NCBI RefSeq assembly: GCF_003205875.1
Contig: NZ_PUBZ01000125.1
Coordinates: 118,741-182,740, forward strand
Origin: Herpetosiphon llansteffanensis
GTDB taxonomy: Bacteria; Chloroflexota; Chloroflexia; Chloroflexales; Herpetosiphonaceae
Length of the DNA: 64,000 bases
Reading direction: 5' to 3'
The notes under the pieces were generated by a model that saw only the letters and a program-made list of their open reading frames with translations, searched no databases and had not been told where the DNA came from. Each line of letters begins with the position of its first letter. The stretch's first letter is position 1. Position numbers and translations under genes: made by a program. Below are positions 27,354-36,422 of the stretch, piece by piece.

Positions 27354-30300
27354 TTAGCGTTGCAGCGAATTTAACAGATCACGGATTCGTTGCTGGGCTT
27401 GAGGTTCGCTGGTACTGGCCAAGGCTTCGGTTAATTTTTGAATCGCCGCCGGAATTTGGCCAACCTCGATATAGGCCGCGCCTTGGGCCTCAAGCAACAC
27501 CGCCCGCTCTTCGGAATTAGCATTGTGCTGGGTGATTGCTTGATCAATTAATTCAATTGCTGTGGCCTCGAACTGGGCAATTCGCGCCCATTCTGCTTCG
27601 CTACAGCTATTTTTTTTGCAGCGCGCAAGCTCGGTCAAGGCCCAGTTATGGTAGGCCAAAGCCTGCGTTCGCGCATCGTATTCGCGGTTGTTGACAATCG
27701 CCGTATATTGCTGGTCGGCTTGCTCCCAATCGCTACTTTGGCTGGCCAACACTGCTTGCTCCAAGGCCATAGGCCGCTCAAACAGCATTGTCGTTTGGGC
27801 AACTTCGCGCAAGCGATCATCAGCCGCCGCCGCATCGTTGCCCTGAATGGCATAGGCATAGGAACGAGCATGATAAAACTCGCGCCAAACCGTTTCACGC
27901 ACAATCAGCATTGCTCCTAGCAGCAAACCAAAGCCAACAATCGTTACCCCAGTGCGCCAGCGCCGATCTTTGCCGCGCCGCACCCCAAGCTGATAAATGC
28001 CCTCGCTAAAGACATAGACCCCAGCAATAAACAGCGAAACGCTGAAAATTGGCACCCGCACAATCGCGCCATCGGTGATAATAAACAGCACCATCACAAT
28101 AAAGCCAATCATCGCCGCCAAACTTGGCAAACGCTCATCCAAAGCAAATTCATTATCCAGCCGTAGCGGGCGAATCACCGTCCAGAAGATAGTTGGGCCA
28201 ATCAGCAAAACCCCGCTAAAGCCAACTAATTGAATAATTGCGTAGAAGCTTGCTGGCAAAAATTCGGCAATATTCGGAATCCAGCCATTGACACTGGCAA
28301 TGATCACGCTCAACAATAGCGTGCCAAGCCCGATCACTACGCCCCAACTGCTGCGCAACAAGCTAATATCGGCGCTCAGATAGGTAATTTGCGCCCCAGC
28401 TTCACGCGCACGTTTTTCAATCAAATAGATAACGCTGTTGTACCAGCCAGTAATGCCATCAACCCGTAGCAACGGCTGCATCGTCGAGCGCACAAAACTC
28501 CGCGAAAACACCATCAACGGGCGTTTCCAAACCCGCCGATCAGCAGTAATAATCTCGGTCACATCAGACCACTTAATCCGATGCGATTCGTGGCCAGATG
28601 GATCGTAGTGAATCAACTCATCAGGCGTGAGCGTGTGCACGGTTGGCTGATTATTACGCAACTGGGTCAGCGGCATATACCACAGCACAATCAAGCCCAA
28701 AATACTATAGCCAATGCCGGTCGCCACCAGCATAATCAACGGCGAGATAATCAGCCGATACCAAGGAAAAATATACACATCAGCAGCAGGCAAGACCAAA
28801 TTGCTGCTCGCTTGGACAATTGTTTGATTGCCAACCGTGGGCGCGACAATTGCCGCAAAGACCAAAATCAAGGGAATCAGCAAGGTTTGGCCAACCTGCA
28901 AATAGGGCAGCAGAAAGCGTGGAAAGCGCGCCACAAAGCGTTGGGTTGGCTCATCGCGCAAGATTGTGCTAATTTCGCTGGGGTAGGTTAATTGTGAGCG
29001 TCGCCAGGTGCGCAGCTCGTATAAAATGCGTTCGCGGCTCAGCACCGAGCCAATGCCACGCGCCCGCGCTAGACCTGCTTGGTAGGTTTTGAGCGCCGCT
29101 TCCGTTTGGCCAGATTCCTGCAAAGCCCGCCCAAGTGCAGTCAGCGCCCGTGCTTCCCAACGGCCATCATCGACCGCTCGAAACACCGTCAAAGCTTGAT
29201 TGAGCACATCAATTGCCTGCGCAAAATCGCGTTTGGCGATTAATGCTCGCCCTAAGGTTACTTGCACCCGCGCTTTGCGATATGGCTCTTCACAGCCAGG
29301 TCGTTCGAGGCTTTGCTTGGCCAAGTTTATGGCATCATCAACGCTGCCAAACAGCACATCAATGTCGATCAAGCGCATCTCACAACGAATCATATTCACG
29401 TGATCGTTCTGTTGACGGAAGATTTTATAGGCGGCCATAGTTTCTTCGCGCGAGGCCCGAAAAATCCGTGCCAGCAGCCAATTTTGGTAGCGCAGCAAAA
29501 TCAGCGGTTTGGGCACAGCGGCCCCCAAACGGCGCAAAATGTTGACCAAAATAAACATCGGAATAATTGCAATCGATTGGAAAACTTTTGCAAAAGCGCG
29601 GGCTATCGGATATTTCTGAATTTGTGGTTGATGCCAACCACCAGCACTGACCGCAATTTCATTGTAGGCATCGGCAATCCCAAGGTGGGCTTCGGCCTGT
29701 TGATCTAGCTCAATTTTTGGCGTTGCCAAGGCTTTTTGATACGATAAAATTGAGGCCGACCAATGCCCAGCCTCAACCTGCACATCGCCGAGGCTAATTG
29801 CCAGCAACACTTGCAACTCAGCATCAAGATCATCGCGCTTCAACAAAATTTCAAAACACTCGATCGCCTCATCGAGCCGCACCATGGCAAAATTCATCTT
29901 GCCACGATAATAGAGCAGCCAATCGCGCACCAAGGGAGTTAGAATATTGCTTTGCTCCTCGGCAGCAAGCAAAATCGCCTCAGCTTCGGCCATGCGATGG
30001 GCATTGAAGGCTTCTTCGAACAAATCACGAAAACTCTTAATCGCTTTTACATATTTAGAGAGAGCCGACTCATTATCAGATGGATCGTGCTGGCTTGTGG
30101 TTATAGCCGAGGCCAAAAGCAAATCATACGATACAAATTCACGCCGCCATGTCGCGCGGTTTTCAACAACGGTTGACTCTACACGCAGCTTAAAATACTT
30201 ATACAAGCGCTCATGAATCAGGCGCAATTCATCGGGGCGCAAGCGCCAATCGCCAAGCAAATAGTTGCGTACATCGTCGATAAAGGCATAGCGGCCCTCG

Positions 30301-30596
30301 CCAATTTGACGCACAAAACTATATTCGGCTACTTGTTGCAGAATTTTAGCATTATTGCCATCGTCGCGATCGCGCAGCACAGCCAAGATTTCTGCATCAA
30401 ACCAGCGTGGAACCGCACAACGCCGCATCACTTCTGCTTGGCCAGGCTTCATGCTTGCCAAAATTTGGGTAATCGAGAGTTGCAGCGCATTGCTGACGGT
30501 CGGCATAATCGGCGTGCCACAGCGCGGGCAAAACAGGCTGGTTGAGCGCAAAAGCTGTTCGCAGTTGGGGCATTGATGGGGTTCAGAGCCAGTCAT
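27354..30596 (-). CDS. Zinc-ribbon / winged-helix / TPR membrane protein (second half of a split STAND-like system)
   Basis: A 1080-aa protein. Residues about 8-30 form a zinc ribbon (CPNCEQLL then CPRCGTPI). Residues about 45-130 (VPRWFDAEILAVL, FVRQIGEGRYAFIDDVRNYLL) look like the winged-helix that follows the NTPase in STAND proteins. TPR-like helices fill about 190-520, the latter clear (ALTALGRALQESGQTEAALK). About eight membrane segments follow, split by a soluble domain (DELIHYDPSGHESHRIKW) that may be PH-like. A last TPR pair ends the protein. GGAGG sits before the ATG at 30596. The start overlaps the ATPase gene by 14 bp, so the two are coupled. Function is unknown; a membrane-tied sensor is inferred. 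Confidence 0.8.
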   Translation of the reverse strand: MTGSEPHQCPNCEQLLRSTSLFCPRCGTPIMPTVSNALQLSITQILASMKPGQAEVMRRCAVPRWFDAEILAVLRDRDDGNNAKILQQVAEYSFVRQIGEGRYAFIDDVRNYLLGDWRLRPDELRLIHERLYKYFKLRVESTVVENRATWRREFVSYDLLLASAITTSQHDPSDNESALSKYVKAIKSFRDLFEEAFNAHRMAEAEAILLAAEEQSNILTPLVRDWLLYYRGKMNFAMVRLDEAIECFEILLKRDDLDAELQVLLAISLGDVQVEAGHWSASILSYQKALATPKIELDQQAEAHLGIADAYNEIAVSAGGWHQPQIQKYPIARAFAKVFQSIAIIPMFILVNILRRLGAAVPKPLILLRYQNWLLARIFRASREETMAAYKIFRQQNDHVNMIRCEMRLIDIDVLFGSVDDAINLAKQSLERPGCEEPYRKARVQVTLGRALIAKRDFAQAIDVLNQALTVFRAVDDGRWEARALTALGRALQESGQTEAALKTYQAGLARARGIGSVLSRERILYELRTWRRSQLTYPSEISTILRDEPTQRFVARFPRFLLPYLQVGQTLLIPLILVFAAIVAPTVGNQTIVQASSNLVLPAADVYIFPWYRLIISPLIMLVATGIGYSILGLIVLWYMPLTQLRNNQPTVHTLTPDELIHYDPSGHESHRIKWSDVTEIITADRRVWKRPLMVFSRSFVRSTMQPLLRVDGITGWYNSVIYLIEKRAREAGAQITYLSADISLLRSSWGVVIGLGTLLLSVIIASVNGWIPNIAEFLPASFYAIIQLVGFSGVLLIGPTIFWTVIRPLRLDNEFALDERLPSLAAMIGFIVMVLFIITDGAIVRVPIFSVSLFIAGVYVFSEGIYQLGVRRGKDRRWRTGVTIVGFGLLLGAMLIVRETVWREFYHARSYAYAIQGNDAAAADDRLREVAQTTMLFERPMALEQAVLASQSSDWEQADQQYTAIVNNREYDARTQALAYHNWALTELARCKKNSCSEAEWARIAQFEATAIELIDQAITQHNANSEERAVLLEAQGAAYIEVGQIPAAIQKLTEALASTSEPQAQQRIRDLLNSLQR

Positions 30597-31479
30597 CGTC
30601 GCCTCCACTCGCTTGCGAGCGCAAGATGTTATCGGCCAACATCGCGAGCAATTGAGGTTGACCAGTGCTGCCTTGAAACAAGGCTTTGATCACATTCGGA
30701 TCATCGCTGAGGCCACGCCGCTGAACTAAATATTCCTTAACGTGGGGTTCGGATAATAAATCTAAACCAGTTCGGGCAATCAGATGATCCCATTGGCTAT
30801 CTAATTTTGGCACCGAACGCCCAGCGATCACCACAACCACATTATTAATCAAGCCATCGCGAATCTGCGGCAGCAGTTGGCCCATCAGCCACGATTCAGC
30901 TTCGACCGTTACTTTATCGTAGGTATCGAAGAAAAAACATAGTGGGCCTTGGCTCGTCAGCGCCGCCAAACATTCAAAAAAAGCCCTGCTCAAACGATCT
31001 TGCAAGGCTTGGCGCACCACAGCATTATCTGCATTAATTACAAACGAATTATCTTTGATCACATTGCCAGCAACCACTTCGCCAACATTGACATTCGAGC
31101 CGGAGAATGTGTTGCTTTGGCCAAGCAAATTATTAATGGCATTGGTATTGGCAACCCCAGTTTCAATTCGCACGGTTGGCTGGGTTACCTCATTAATTGC
31201 TTGGGTAAAAAGATTAAAGGCTGCAACGCCGAAGCCATCGCGCGCGCGGCGCAACAACGCCAAAAAATCAAAGACGATACTATCGGCAAAATCAATTTCA
31301 GCATTTGGAATGCGCTGCCGTTGGCATTCAGCCCGCATAAATTCGACAGTCCACGATTTGCCCAAGCCCCCGCTGGCCTCGATCATCATGATCCGTTTGG
31401 AGGTTTGGCCGTTGAGCATTTTGATGAAGCCAGCAGTTTGTTTTTCGCGGTTTACAAAGAGTTTGTCGATGCTCTGCAT
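30583..31479 (-). CDS. P-loop ATPase, STAND/NB-ARC-like core (first half of the split system)
   Basis: A 298-aa NTPase with Walker A IEASGGLGKSWTVEF (about 33-47), Walker B CFFFDTYDKV (about 195), an arginine after a hydrophobic strand (VVVIAGRSV) and a GxP-like motif GSTGQPQLLAML near the end. This is the motif order of STAND ATPases, but the protein stops right after the GxP motif, where a winged helix would normally follow. Between Walker A and B lies a Asn/Gly/Val-rich stretch (SGSNVNVGEVVAGNVIK) like the GxxVNxGG linkers found in bacterial STAND and effector proteins. The ATG at 31479 lacks a strong binding site. The downstream gene starts inside this one. Confidence 0.82.
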   Translation of the reverse strand: MQSIDKLFVNREKQTAGFIKMLNGQTSKRIMMIEASGGLGKSWTVEFMRAECQRQRIPNAEIDFADSIVFDFLALLRRARDGFGVAAFNLFTQAINEVTQPTVRIETGVANTNAINNLLGQSNTFSGSNVNVGEVVAGNVIKDNSFVINADNAVVRQALQDRLSRAFFECLAALTSQGPLCFFFDTYDKVTVEAESWLMGQLLPQIRDGLINNVVVVIAGRSVPKLDSQWDHLIARTGLDLLSEPHVKEYLVQRRGLSDDPNVIKALFQGSTGQPQLLAMLADNILRSQASGGDDDWL

Positions 31480-31545
31480 AGGCGTTGCTCACCACTCCAA
31501 CAAGCCTGCGTCGCTCGCTACGCAAAACGCAGGCTTGAAACACCC

Positions 31546-32703
31546 CTAGATCACATTGCGTTCGGCGTGCAATTCGCCAGCAGCAAAGCGTTCGATCCGC
31601 AACTCGTCAATCGCAATTGAGTGCGCGCGGCCATCAAGAATTTCCTCGGCAATCAGCAAGCCCGTTGCGGGAGCATGCATCACGCCATGGCCGCTAAATC
31701 CGGCTGCATTCAGCCAGTTGGGACAATTGGGCATGCGGCCTAGAATTGGCAGGTGGTCGGGCGTAATTTCATACGAGCCAGCCCACGATTGGCGCTCAGA
31801 GAGGCCAGCCCGCTCCAAAATTGGAAAGCGATTAAGCATTGCTTCCAAAACCGTATCCAGCCAATCCCAATCGACGGTAGTATCGTGCGATGATGGCTCG
31901 TTGTGATTGCTCAAACCCATCAAAACCGTATCTTGCTCTTTGCGAATGTAGGCTCCCGTGCCAACATCGATCGTCAGCGGAATATCTTTGGGCAAGGCAG
32001 GGAAGGGATCGGAAACATAGATACAGCGGCGATAAGGCTTGATTGGAATCTCAAAGCCAGCAGTTTTGCCAACTTCGCCAGCATACGGGCCAGCAGCATT
32101 AACCACATAATTGCAGCGAATTGTGCCTTGGGGCGTTTGCACCGCTACGACCTGATCATCAGCAAATTCAAAGCCGAGGGCTGGTGCATCGCGCAGCACC
32201 TTCACGCCGAGTTCGCGGGCTTTGTTCAAGTAGCCCATCGCAATGCCATGCGGATCGACAAAGCCATCTTCGGCGCAATAGGTTGCCCCAACAATATCGC
32301 TAATGTTTAATTCGGGAATGTAGCCTGCTGCCTGTTCTGGCGTAAGCACCTCGACTGGCACATTGAGGCTGCGTTGCAACTCGATCACTGCTTGATAGGC
32401 TTGCCATGCTGCCTGATCGTTAAACAAAAAGAGATAGCCATGTTGATGCAATTCGGCATGGCCGCCAATTTCTTCGGTAAAATGTTTGTAGCGTTCGATA
32501 CTATATTGGGAAAGTAAGATATTGGTGCGTGATGAGAACTGATGGCGAACCCCAGCCGCAGAACGAGCAGTTGAGCCAGTAACCTCAACCGCTTCTTTTT
32601 CTAACACCACTACCTCGGTACAGCCCCGCGCAGCAAGATGGTAGGCAACAGAAGCCCCAATGATGCCTGCCCCAATAATTACGACCTGTGCTTGGTGAAC
32701 CAT
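31546..32703 (-). CDS. FAD-dependent oxidoreductase (sarcosine oxidase beta/DadA-like)
   Basis: A 385-aa flavoprotein. The N-terminal dinucleotide-binding motif is VVIIGAGIIGASVAYHLA, with the acidic strand end VVLEKE. The Arg-rich GSTARSAAGVRHQF and the C-terminal AGSYEITPDHLPILG and GFSGHGVMHAPATG regions are typical of glycine/sarcosine/proline dehydrogenase-type enzymes that oxidise secondary or amino acid amines. The exact substrate is unknown. AAGGAG precedes the ATG. It lies upstream of the ATPase gene on the same strand, 66 bp away, with a GC-rich hairpin (31503-31540) between them. Confidence 0.9.
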   Translation of the reverse strand: MVHQAQVVIIGAGIIGASVAYHLAARGCTEVVVLEKEAVEVTGSTARSAAGVRHQFSSRTNILLSQYSIERYKHFTEEIGGHAELHQHGYLFLFNDQAAWQAYQAVIELQRSLNVPVEVLTPEQAAGYIPELNISDIVGATYCAEDGFVDPHGIAMGYLNKARELGVKVLRDAPALGFEFADDQVVAVQTPQGTIRCNYVVNAAGPYAGEVGKTAGFEIPIKPYRRCIYVSDPFPALPKDIPLTIDVGTGAYIRKEQDTVLMGLSNHNEPSSHDTTVDWDWLDTVLEAMLNRFPILERAGLSERQSWAGSYEITPDHLPILGRMPNCPNWLNAAGFSGHGVMHAPATGLLIAEEILDGRAHSIAIDELRIERFAAGELHAERNVI

Positions 32704-32797
32704 TCCGAACGATCTCCTTTGATGTGCAATGATGTTTGCACTATTGTACCAAAGGATGTCGGGCTATGGCAGCGTATTTTGGCCCAAAATGACAAAA

Positions 32798-33505
32798 CTA
32801 TTGGCCATCTTTGGGCGCTGGTTGGGCATAACGAAATTCAGGCTGGTTGCTCACTCGCGGCATTGTGATGACAGCTGTTTGCTCGATTGTAATATCAACC
32901 CCATCGATCTCGTTCCAAATCCGAATCAGGCCGCCAACCCGATTTAATGCGCCCATCAAGGTTTCTTTGTCGCCAATCGCTTGAATGGTGTAGGGTGCGT
33001 GCTGGATTTCGCCATCAAGATACAATTCGGCGTTATCATCTTCTTCGATTCGGGTACGGGCAATAATCCGCCGTCCGTTGATCGCAATCGCCTCGGCGCT
33101 GGCATTGCGCACTTCGTTGGTCAAGGCAATCACATCTGCTGCCCGCAAGGGATAATTAATCGTAATGGTGACCCCAGCGCCTTGGACTTGCACCGCACCA
33201 GTATGCAATTTATAGCGATTTAAATCGCCAGCCAATTGATCGAGGGTGCTGGTACCATTCGATTGGGTACGGCGATACTCGTCGTTTTGTTGGCGCAAGC
33301 CATTGATTTCGCGCTCGGTTGCTGCATTGCGGTCGATCAGACTAATCATCAATTCGGCGCGTTGCTCAGGCGAAAGCTTCACCACATCGTTAGCAATATT
33401 TTCATAGGTGCGGAGTTGGGTTACCACTGCAAAGCCAATCAACATACACATCAAGGTCAGCAGGCTTTGGCGCAACATGCCCCGCCGAATCCGCAGCAAT
33501 TTCAT
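32798..33505 (-). CDS. DUF881 family protein (second copy)
   Basis: A 235-aa membrane-anchored protein: one N-terminal transmembrane helix (about 12-30), a coiled-coil-like stretch (about 45-80), then the DUF881 domain (VQGAGVTITINYPL, AEAIAINGRRIIART, YTIQAIGDKETLMGAL). DUF881 proteins sit near division genes in Gram-positives, but their role is not established. The start overlaps the upstream DUF881 gene by 4 bp, so the pair is translationally coupled. The two copies are clearly diverged, with different C-termini. Confidence 0.9.
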   Translation of the reverse strand: MKLLRIRRGMLRQSLLTLMCMLIGFAVVTQLRTYENIANDVVKLSPEQRAELMISLIDRNAATEREINGLRQQNDEYRRTQSNGTSTLDQLAGDLNRYKLHTGAVQVQGAGVTITINYPLRAADVIALTNEVRNASAEAIAINGRRIIARTRIEEDDNAELYLDGEIQHAPYTIQAIGDKETLMGALNRVGGLIRIWNEIDGVDITIEQTAVITMPRVSNQPEFRYAQPAPKDGQ

Positions 33506-34251
33506 GGCGCAACCTCCAGATGGCGGTTGGCCAAGGGGCCGGTATAGGCTGGCACTTGGACTTGAGCTTTTTGCTTGACATCAACACCAATACCAAATTC
33601 GCGCTGGCGGTTCCACAAATCGGTGAGCAATGAGGAATTGCTGGCGGCATTGGCCAAACTGGTGGGGTCGCCAATGGCCCGAATCGTAAACGGCGGAGCC
33701 ATCAACTCTTGGTTGATCAGAATGGTTGAGCCAACGCAGTAAATTGACGTTTGATCAGTGATACGTTGATCGTTGATCGCAATTGCTTCTGCGCCATTGC
33801 TCCATAGCACGCCAACCAAAGTGACGAGCTGTTGCTGATGGATGATATAGCGATTTACGTCAGCAACTTCATCGGGCAACGAATTGGCGTTGCTATCATT
33901 CAGGGTGACGACAACCCCAGGCCCGCGCATGGCAACTAAGGCCGCAAGCTGTTGTTGCTGATCGATTTGGGTGCGAATTTCCTCGAAGTTGCTTTGGCTC
34001 GAAGTCGATTGCTTTTGCAAATCTGCTTGTTCATCGCGCAGGCGGCTAAGTTCAGCGTTTAATTCTTGCTGATGCTCGCGCAGCGTGCCGATGCGATCGA
34101 CGCTGAGGCTAGCCGAGCTATTGCGCGAACTACTACTACTCGAAAGTGCCACTTGGGGCTTGACCGACATGAGCATGCCGACAAACAACCCACCGAAAAG
34201 CAAAGCGAACAGCGACAAAATGGCACGGTTTTGGGGTAATAGTTGACGCAT
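33502..34251 (-). CDS. DUF881 family protein (first copy)
   Basis: A 249-aa protein with an N-terminal membrane helix (about 10-30), a Ser-rich linker, a coiled coil rich in Gln/Glu (about 55-100), and a DUF881 domain (AMRGPGVVVTLNDS, NGAEAIAINDQRITDQTS, PPFTIRAIGDPTSL). The domain faces outward by topology. It is the upstream member of a coupled pair, with a lipoprotein gene 15 bp before it. A dimer with the second copy is a natural guess. Confidence 0.9.
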   Translation of the reverse strand: MRQLLPQNRAILSLFALLFGGLFVGMLMSVKPQVALSSSSSSRNSSASLSVDRIGTLREHQQELNAELSRLRDEQADLQKQSTSSQSNFEEIRTQIDQQQQLAALVAMRGPGVVVTLNDSNANSLPDEVADVNRYIIHQQQLVTLVGVLWSNGAEAIAINDQRITDQTSIYCVGSTILINQELMAPPFTIRAIGDPTSLANAASNSSLLTDLWNRQREFGIGVDVKQKAQVQVPAYTGPLANRHLEVAP

Positions 34252-34266
34252 AGGTGCTCCCGCAGG

Positions 34267-34731
34267 CTATGGCTCAACGCGGATGGTAAATTCGCGCGTG
34301 TTATTGCTGGTAAGGGTTTCTTGGCTAAGTGGTTCGGCGCGCACAATTAAGCTATAGACATCGGCATTGGCTGGTATCGCTCCCTCAGGCTCGATTCGCA
34401 CGACGATGATTTGGCCAGGAGCCAACTCATTGACGCTTCTACTACCACTCAGCATAAGTATATCATCACTCGTGCGGCGCAAGCGCGCATTAACTTTGAC
34501 ATTATAGGCGGTTAGCAGGCCACGATTTTCCAAAGCGACCAAAACCGCATATTTATCGCTAATTGGCAAGCGCGAACCTTGCAAGGCAGGGTCGAAATCG
34601 ACGCTTACCACCGCAACATCATAATCATCACTGGTGATCGATTCTGGTGGAGCTGGCTTGGGTTCAACCGCAATTTGGCCACAGCCAACCAATAAAAACA
34701 GACACCATGTGAATAATTTAAGCCGTTGCAT
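34267..34731 (-). CDS. Lipoprotein with CARDB-like domain
   Basis: A 154-aa lipoprotein. The signal ends in the lipobox LLVGC, so the cysteine should be lipid-modified. The mature part has one Ig-like/CARDB-style beta domain (YAVLVALENRGLLTAYNVKV, ... LAPGQIIVVRIEP, ... SNNTREFTI). GGAGGT at 34736-34741 sets the ATG at 34731. It is 15 bp upstream of the DUF881 pair and 48 bp downstream of the isopentenyl phosphate kinase gene. Confidence 0.82.
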   Translation of the reverse strand: MQRLKLFTWCLFLLVGCGQIAVEPKPAPPESITSDDYDVAVVSVDFDPALQGSRLPISDKYAVLVALENRGLLTAYNVKVNARLRRTSDDILMLSGSRSVNELAPGQIIVVRIEPEGAIPANADVYSLIVRAEPLSQETLTSNNTREFTIRVEP

Positions 34732-34779
34732 AAAAACCTCCAAAGGCATAGCAAATCATAGCGATCAGCACGCAGGGCA

Positions 34780-35583
34780 TTAATCGAGCTTGATGATTGT
34801 GCCAGGGCCGTTTAATTGTCCTGATAACGCAGCTTGCAACTGTTGAGGACCACAAATCCAAATTTCGAGCTGTGGTGCGTGTTGGACTAATTGCCACATT
34901 GCTTCAACTTTATTGCGCATGCCACCGGTGACATCAACGCCATGCGAGCCACCGAGACGAGCAATCATGGTAGCGTAGTTTGTCCGATTAATCAAAGGAA
35001 CTGGTTGGGCAGCGGCGTTTTGGCGGGGGTCGGCATCGTAGACGGCCTGTTCGCCAAGTAAAATGATTTGGCTTGGTTGGAGTGTGCCCACCAAGGCACT
35101 AAAAATCCGTTCGGTCGAAGCGATTGTACAACCTTGAACGCGATCGAGCAAAACATCACCATAGACTACTGGAATCGTTCCCGCAGCCAACAAGGTTGCG
35201 ATTTGCTGGGTACCAATTTGTTGAATCTCGCCAGCATTAGCAAAGCCCGAAGCCATCGGCTGCATACCAATCGCTGGCAATTCGGCATCGAGGCAGGCCC
35301 CGACCACAGCGCGATTGAGCCGCGCCATCGCATCGGCAACCCGCGCCACGCCCCACCAACTTTGGTCGTCGATAATGCCCTGCGCCGTGTGATAGCGTTC
35401 AGCCCAATAATGGCCAAACGAGCCACCACCATGGCCCAGCAAAATCGGCTGGGTAGGATGGGCCTGTCGCCAAGCAAATAAATCGGTCACAACCTGCTTG
35501 AGCGTGTGATCGACCAAGCGTTCGGCGCTGGTTTTATCGGTCAACATCGAGCCGCCAAGTTTGATAAAGATTGGCTTATTCAT
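34780..35583 (-). CDS. Isopentenyl phosphate kinase
   Basis: A 267-aa amino-acid-kinase-fold enzyme that phosphorylates isopentenyl phosphate to isopentenyl diphosphate. It has the IPK start FIKLGGSMLTDK, the glycine loop with the catalytic-type histidine region GHGGGSFGHYWA, and the later VDVTGGMRNKVEAM. IPK belongs to the alternative mevalonate pathway, first known in archaea and later shown in Chloroflexota relatives. It would supply precursors for carotenoids and other terpenoids. It overlaps the upstream zinc-ribbon gene by 8 bp. A close kinase of another substrate is possible but less likely given GGGSFGH. Confidence 0.88.
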   Translation of the reverse strand: MNKPIFIKLGGSMLTDKTSAERLVDHTLKQVVTDLFAWRQAHPTQPILLGHGGGSFGHYWAERYHTAQGIIDDQSWWGVARVADAMARLNRAVVGACLDAELPAIGMQPMASGFANAGEIQQIGTQQIATLLAAGTIPVVYGDVLLDRVQGCTIASTERIFSALVGTLQPSQIILLGEQAVYDADPRQNAAAQPVPLINRTNYATMIARLGGSHGVDVTGGMRNKVEAMWQLVQHAPQLEIWICGPQQLQAALSGQLNGPGTIIKLD

Positions 35584-35968
35584 CGCGAATGATCAGACGC
35601 TCCACAACATGGCGACGTAAGGTTCCCTGCTCATCAAACTCTTGCCACTCGCGCTGGCGCAAAAACACTCGCTGCGCCGCAGCTGGCCGCGTTGCTAAAG
35701 CCGTGGTTGGCGTGGCAGGCTTTTGACGCTTGCTCAACAAATTCGAGCCGAGATCGACGGCCAAGGCCGCAAGGCCAAGTGCCACCGACTTCGCCACAGG
35801 GCTGCGCAAAATTGGCGATTGCCGCAGGCGCGAGGTTAAGCTGGTTGGAGCCTTGGTTGCAAGGCTGGTTGTTGGGGTTGGTTGCGCCAAATCGGCCCCA
35901 CACACAACGCAATGAGTTTGATCGAGGCTATTGCCAGTTTGGCACTGCCAACAAGGTCGTTCAAGCAT
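35576..35968 (-). CDS. Zinc-ribbon protein, unknown function
   Basis: A 130-aa protein that opens with a four-cysteine zinc ribbon (CWQCQTGNSLDQTHCVVCG), followed by a Thr/Pro-rich linker, a moderately hydrophobic segment (VALGLAALAVDLGSNLL) and a basic tail. No known family beyond the ribbon. AGGAGG precedes the ATG at 35968. It overlaps the IPK gene, so it heads the probable operon ribbon-IPK-lipoprotein-DUF881-DUF881. Confidence 0.8.
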   Translation of the reverse strand: MLERPCWQCQTGNSLDQTHCVVCGADLAQPTPTTSLATKAPTSLTSRLRQSPILRSPVAKSVALGLAALAVDLGSNLLSKRQKPATPTTALATRPAAAQRVFLRQREWQEFDEQGTLRRHVVERLIIRDE

Positions 35969-36102
35969 ACGCCACCTCCTTCACAGGTGGTACTATTGTA
36001 CTAGAAATCTGGCAACCCAATGTTGGGGGTTGATGAGTATTTAAAGAGGCAGCAAGTACCACGATTTGGCCTAGTATTCGGCCTATTCAAACTGAGGAAT
36101 AG

Positions 36103-36393
36103 ATGCTTGATGTTGACACATATGCAGGGTTAATGCGCTATTTTCAATCAATGCAGGCAATTAATCCTCTCGATCCGCGCTGGGAGAGCGGCATTGCAAG
36201 CTTGGAGACTTGGAATACGCTCAATCAATCAACCCCCGTCAATCAAACTGCGCTATTAGCACTCATTCAAACAATCCATACTTATAAAGACCAAGGCAGT
36301 GGCTGGTTTGCACTCGCCTTGTTCATTAATAACTGGCTCAATCAGCATCATATCAATGCACCAACAATTTTTGAGTGGAATCCACGTAACTAG
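36103..36393 (+). CDS. Small hypothetical protein
   Basis: A 96-aa mostly helical protein (LMRYFQSMQAINPLDPRW, then a C-terminal helix WFALALFINNWLNQH). No family is recognised. GAGGA at 36092-36096 supports the ATG. It is flanked by divergent and convergent minus-strand genes, so it is a lone transcript. Confidence 0.65.
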   Translation: MLDVDTYAGLMRYFQSMQAINPLDPRWESGIASLETWNTLNQSTPVNQTALLALIQTIHTYKDQGSGWFALALFINNWLNQHHINAPTIFEWNPRN

Positions 36394-36422
36394 CACCAAG
36401 CATGAAGAAATGCCCCATTCAT

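Noticed and set aside
31503..31540. Terminator between the FAD oxidoreductase and the ATPase gene
   Set aside because: A 10-bp stem with a long loop but no T-run on either strand; it could not be told apart from a chance hairpin.
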